Below, piece after piece: positions 6,043 to 6,538 of a DNA stretch of 6,538 nt. The position numbers were made by a program, and so were the translations under genes. Each line of letters begins with the position of its first letter. Within the stretch, counting starts at the first letter, position 1. The notes below the pieces were generated by a model that worked only from the letters and a program-made list of their open reading frames with translations, had not been told where the DNA came from and did no database searches. This DNA comes from a bacterium (lineage in GTDB: Bacteria > Verrucomicrobiota > Verrucomicrobiae > Limisphaerales > J093). The stretch is from the NCBI GenBank assembly GCA_021839785.1, contig JAKCAB010000558.1, positions 1 through 6,538 of the forward strand, read 5' to 3'.

Positions 6043-6538
6043 CTACTGCGGCTTCACCTGCAAATCGCGGAGGTCCTTGCTCGCCGGCCGCGAATAAACC
6101 GGGATGCGGGCCTGGAGCGCGTCGAAGCCGAAGAAATACCCTTTGGATTTCTCGGCCTTGCCGGTGCACTCGAACCGCAAGGTGTGCGCTCCCGCCGCCA
6201 ACTTGTGGAAGCCCAGCTTGTGCGGCGTGGGCGTCACGTTGGCGTTCAACAGGTCGAACGTGCCCACGTCCTGGCCGTCCAGTTTCACGCGGTACGTCCC
6301 GTAATCCCAAGAGTGCGTCAGCTTCACCCACAGTTCGGCCGTCAACTCCTGGTCCACGGTGAACGGCACTTCCACCCAGGCATTCGCGGCGGTCGGCCGG
6401 AACCAGAGCTGTTTGCCGTCGGTCGCCCCACCCACGCCCTGGACTTCCAGCGGCGCTTCCGAGTGCTTCGCCGCCGGCACGGCCTTGTAGCCGACCACCA
6501 GCGTCTGCTCGCGGAACGGCAGGCGATCCTTGCCGGCC
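6043..6538 (-). CDS. C-terminal beta-sandwich domain of a larger protein (5' end outside window)
   Basis: The frame is open from the right edge to TAG at 6043-6045, giving 164 visible residues. A GTG at 6498 is in frame, but coding sense continues upstream of it (KDRLPFREQTLVVGYKA), so I treat this as the 3' end of a longer gene. The visible part is one beta-rich domain: QLWFRP, a WVEVPFTV strand, LWVKLTHSWDYGTYRVKLDG, a DLLN turn, KLAAGAHTLRFEC and GYFFGFDAL, ending in a polar tail with no anchor. This pattern of a DYG..V.LDG strand followed by L.AG.H.LRFE is known to me from C-terminal beta-sandwich domains of PVC-group glycosidase-like exported proteins, for example DUF2961/GH172-type proteins. 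That match is from memory and the catalytic part is not in view, so the enzyme family is unassigned. The domain probably binds carbohydrate or stabilises the fold. Confidence 0.75.
   Translation of the reverse strand, partial: AGKDRLPFREQTLVVGYKAVPAAKHSEAPLEVQGVGGATDGKQLWFRPTAANAWVEVPFTVDQELTAELWVKLTHSWDYGTYRVKLDGQDVGTFDLLNANVTPTPHKLGFHKLAAGAHTLRFECTGKAEKSKGYFFGFDALQARIPVYSRPASKDLRDLQVKPQ

Noticed and set aside
4448..6097. A 549-codon open frame on the plus strand, covering the hydrolase gene.
   Set aside because: It is antisense to the well-supported Ntn hydrolase, has biased Arg/Ala/Gly-rich composition with no recognisable domain, and arises from high third-position GC in the real gene.

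Overview
The window is GC-rich and all three supported genes lie on the minus strand, so it reads right to left. The proteins look like the secretome of a Verrucomicrobiota-like (PVC group) bacterium. The signs are a very long exported protein built from Ig-like, PPC and FG-GAP modules, a secreted Ntn hydrolase, and the end of a protein with a carbohydrate-enzyme-type beta-sandwich tail. Clear Shine-Dalgarno sequences are absent, which is common in that group. The taxonomic call is inference from protein style only.

Layout from right to left. 6538-6043 holds the 3' end of a gene that begins outside the window; its visible part is one beta-rich tail domain. 6042-5939 is a 104-bp gap with two overlapping hairpins, one a plausible Rho-independent terminator. 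5938-4502 encodes a complete 478-residue exported protein of the C45 / phospholipase-B-like Ntn-hydrolase type, with Cys169 as likely nucleophile. 4501-3377 is an 1125-bp gap with no convincing gene; it carries an inverted-repeat element at 4153-4338, several hairpins and short degenerate repeats. 3376-1 is a gene that runs off the left edge: at least 1125 residues with signal peptide, N-terminal beta-sandwich, two Ig-like domains, PPC-type domains, a run of exactly seven FG-GAP/VCBS repeats (a full beta-propeller), and the beginning of another PPC domain.

The genes are probably not one operon. A likely terminator separates the right-hand gene from the hydrolase, and more than 1 kb of non-coding DNA separates the hydrolase from the giant protein. 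What they share is probable export and action outside the cytoplasm. I see no transposase, integrase, CRISPR array, tRNA or rRNA, and no clear defence or biosynthetic system. The least explained part is the structured intergenic DNA at 3377-4501.
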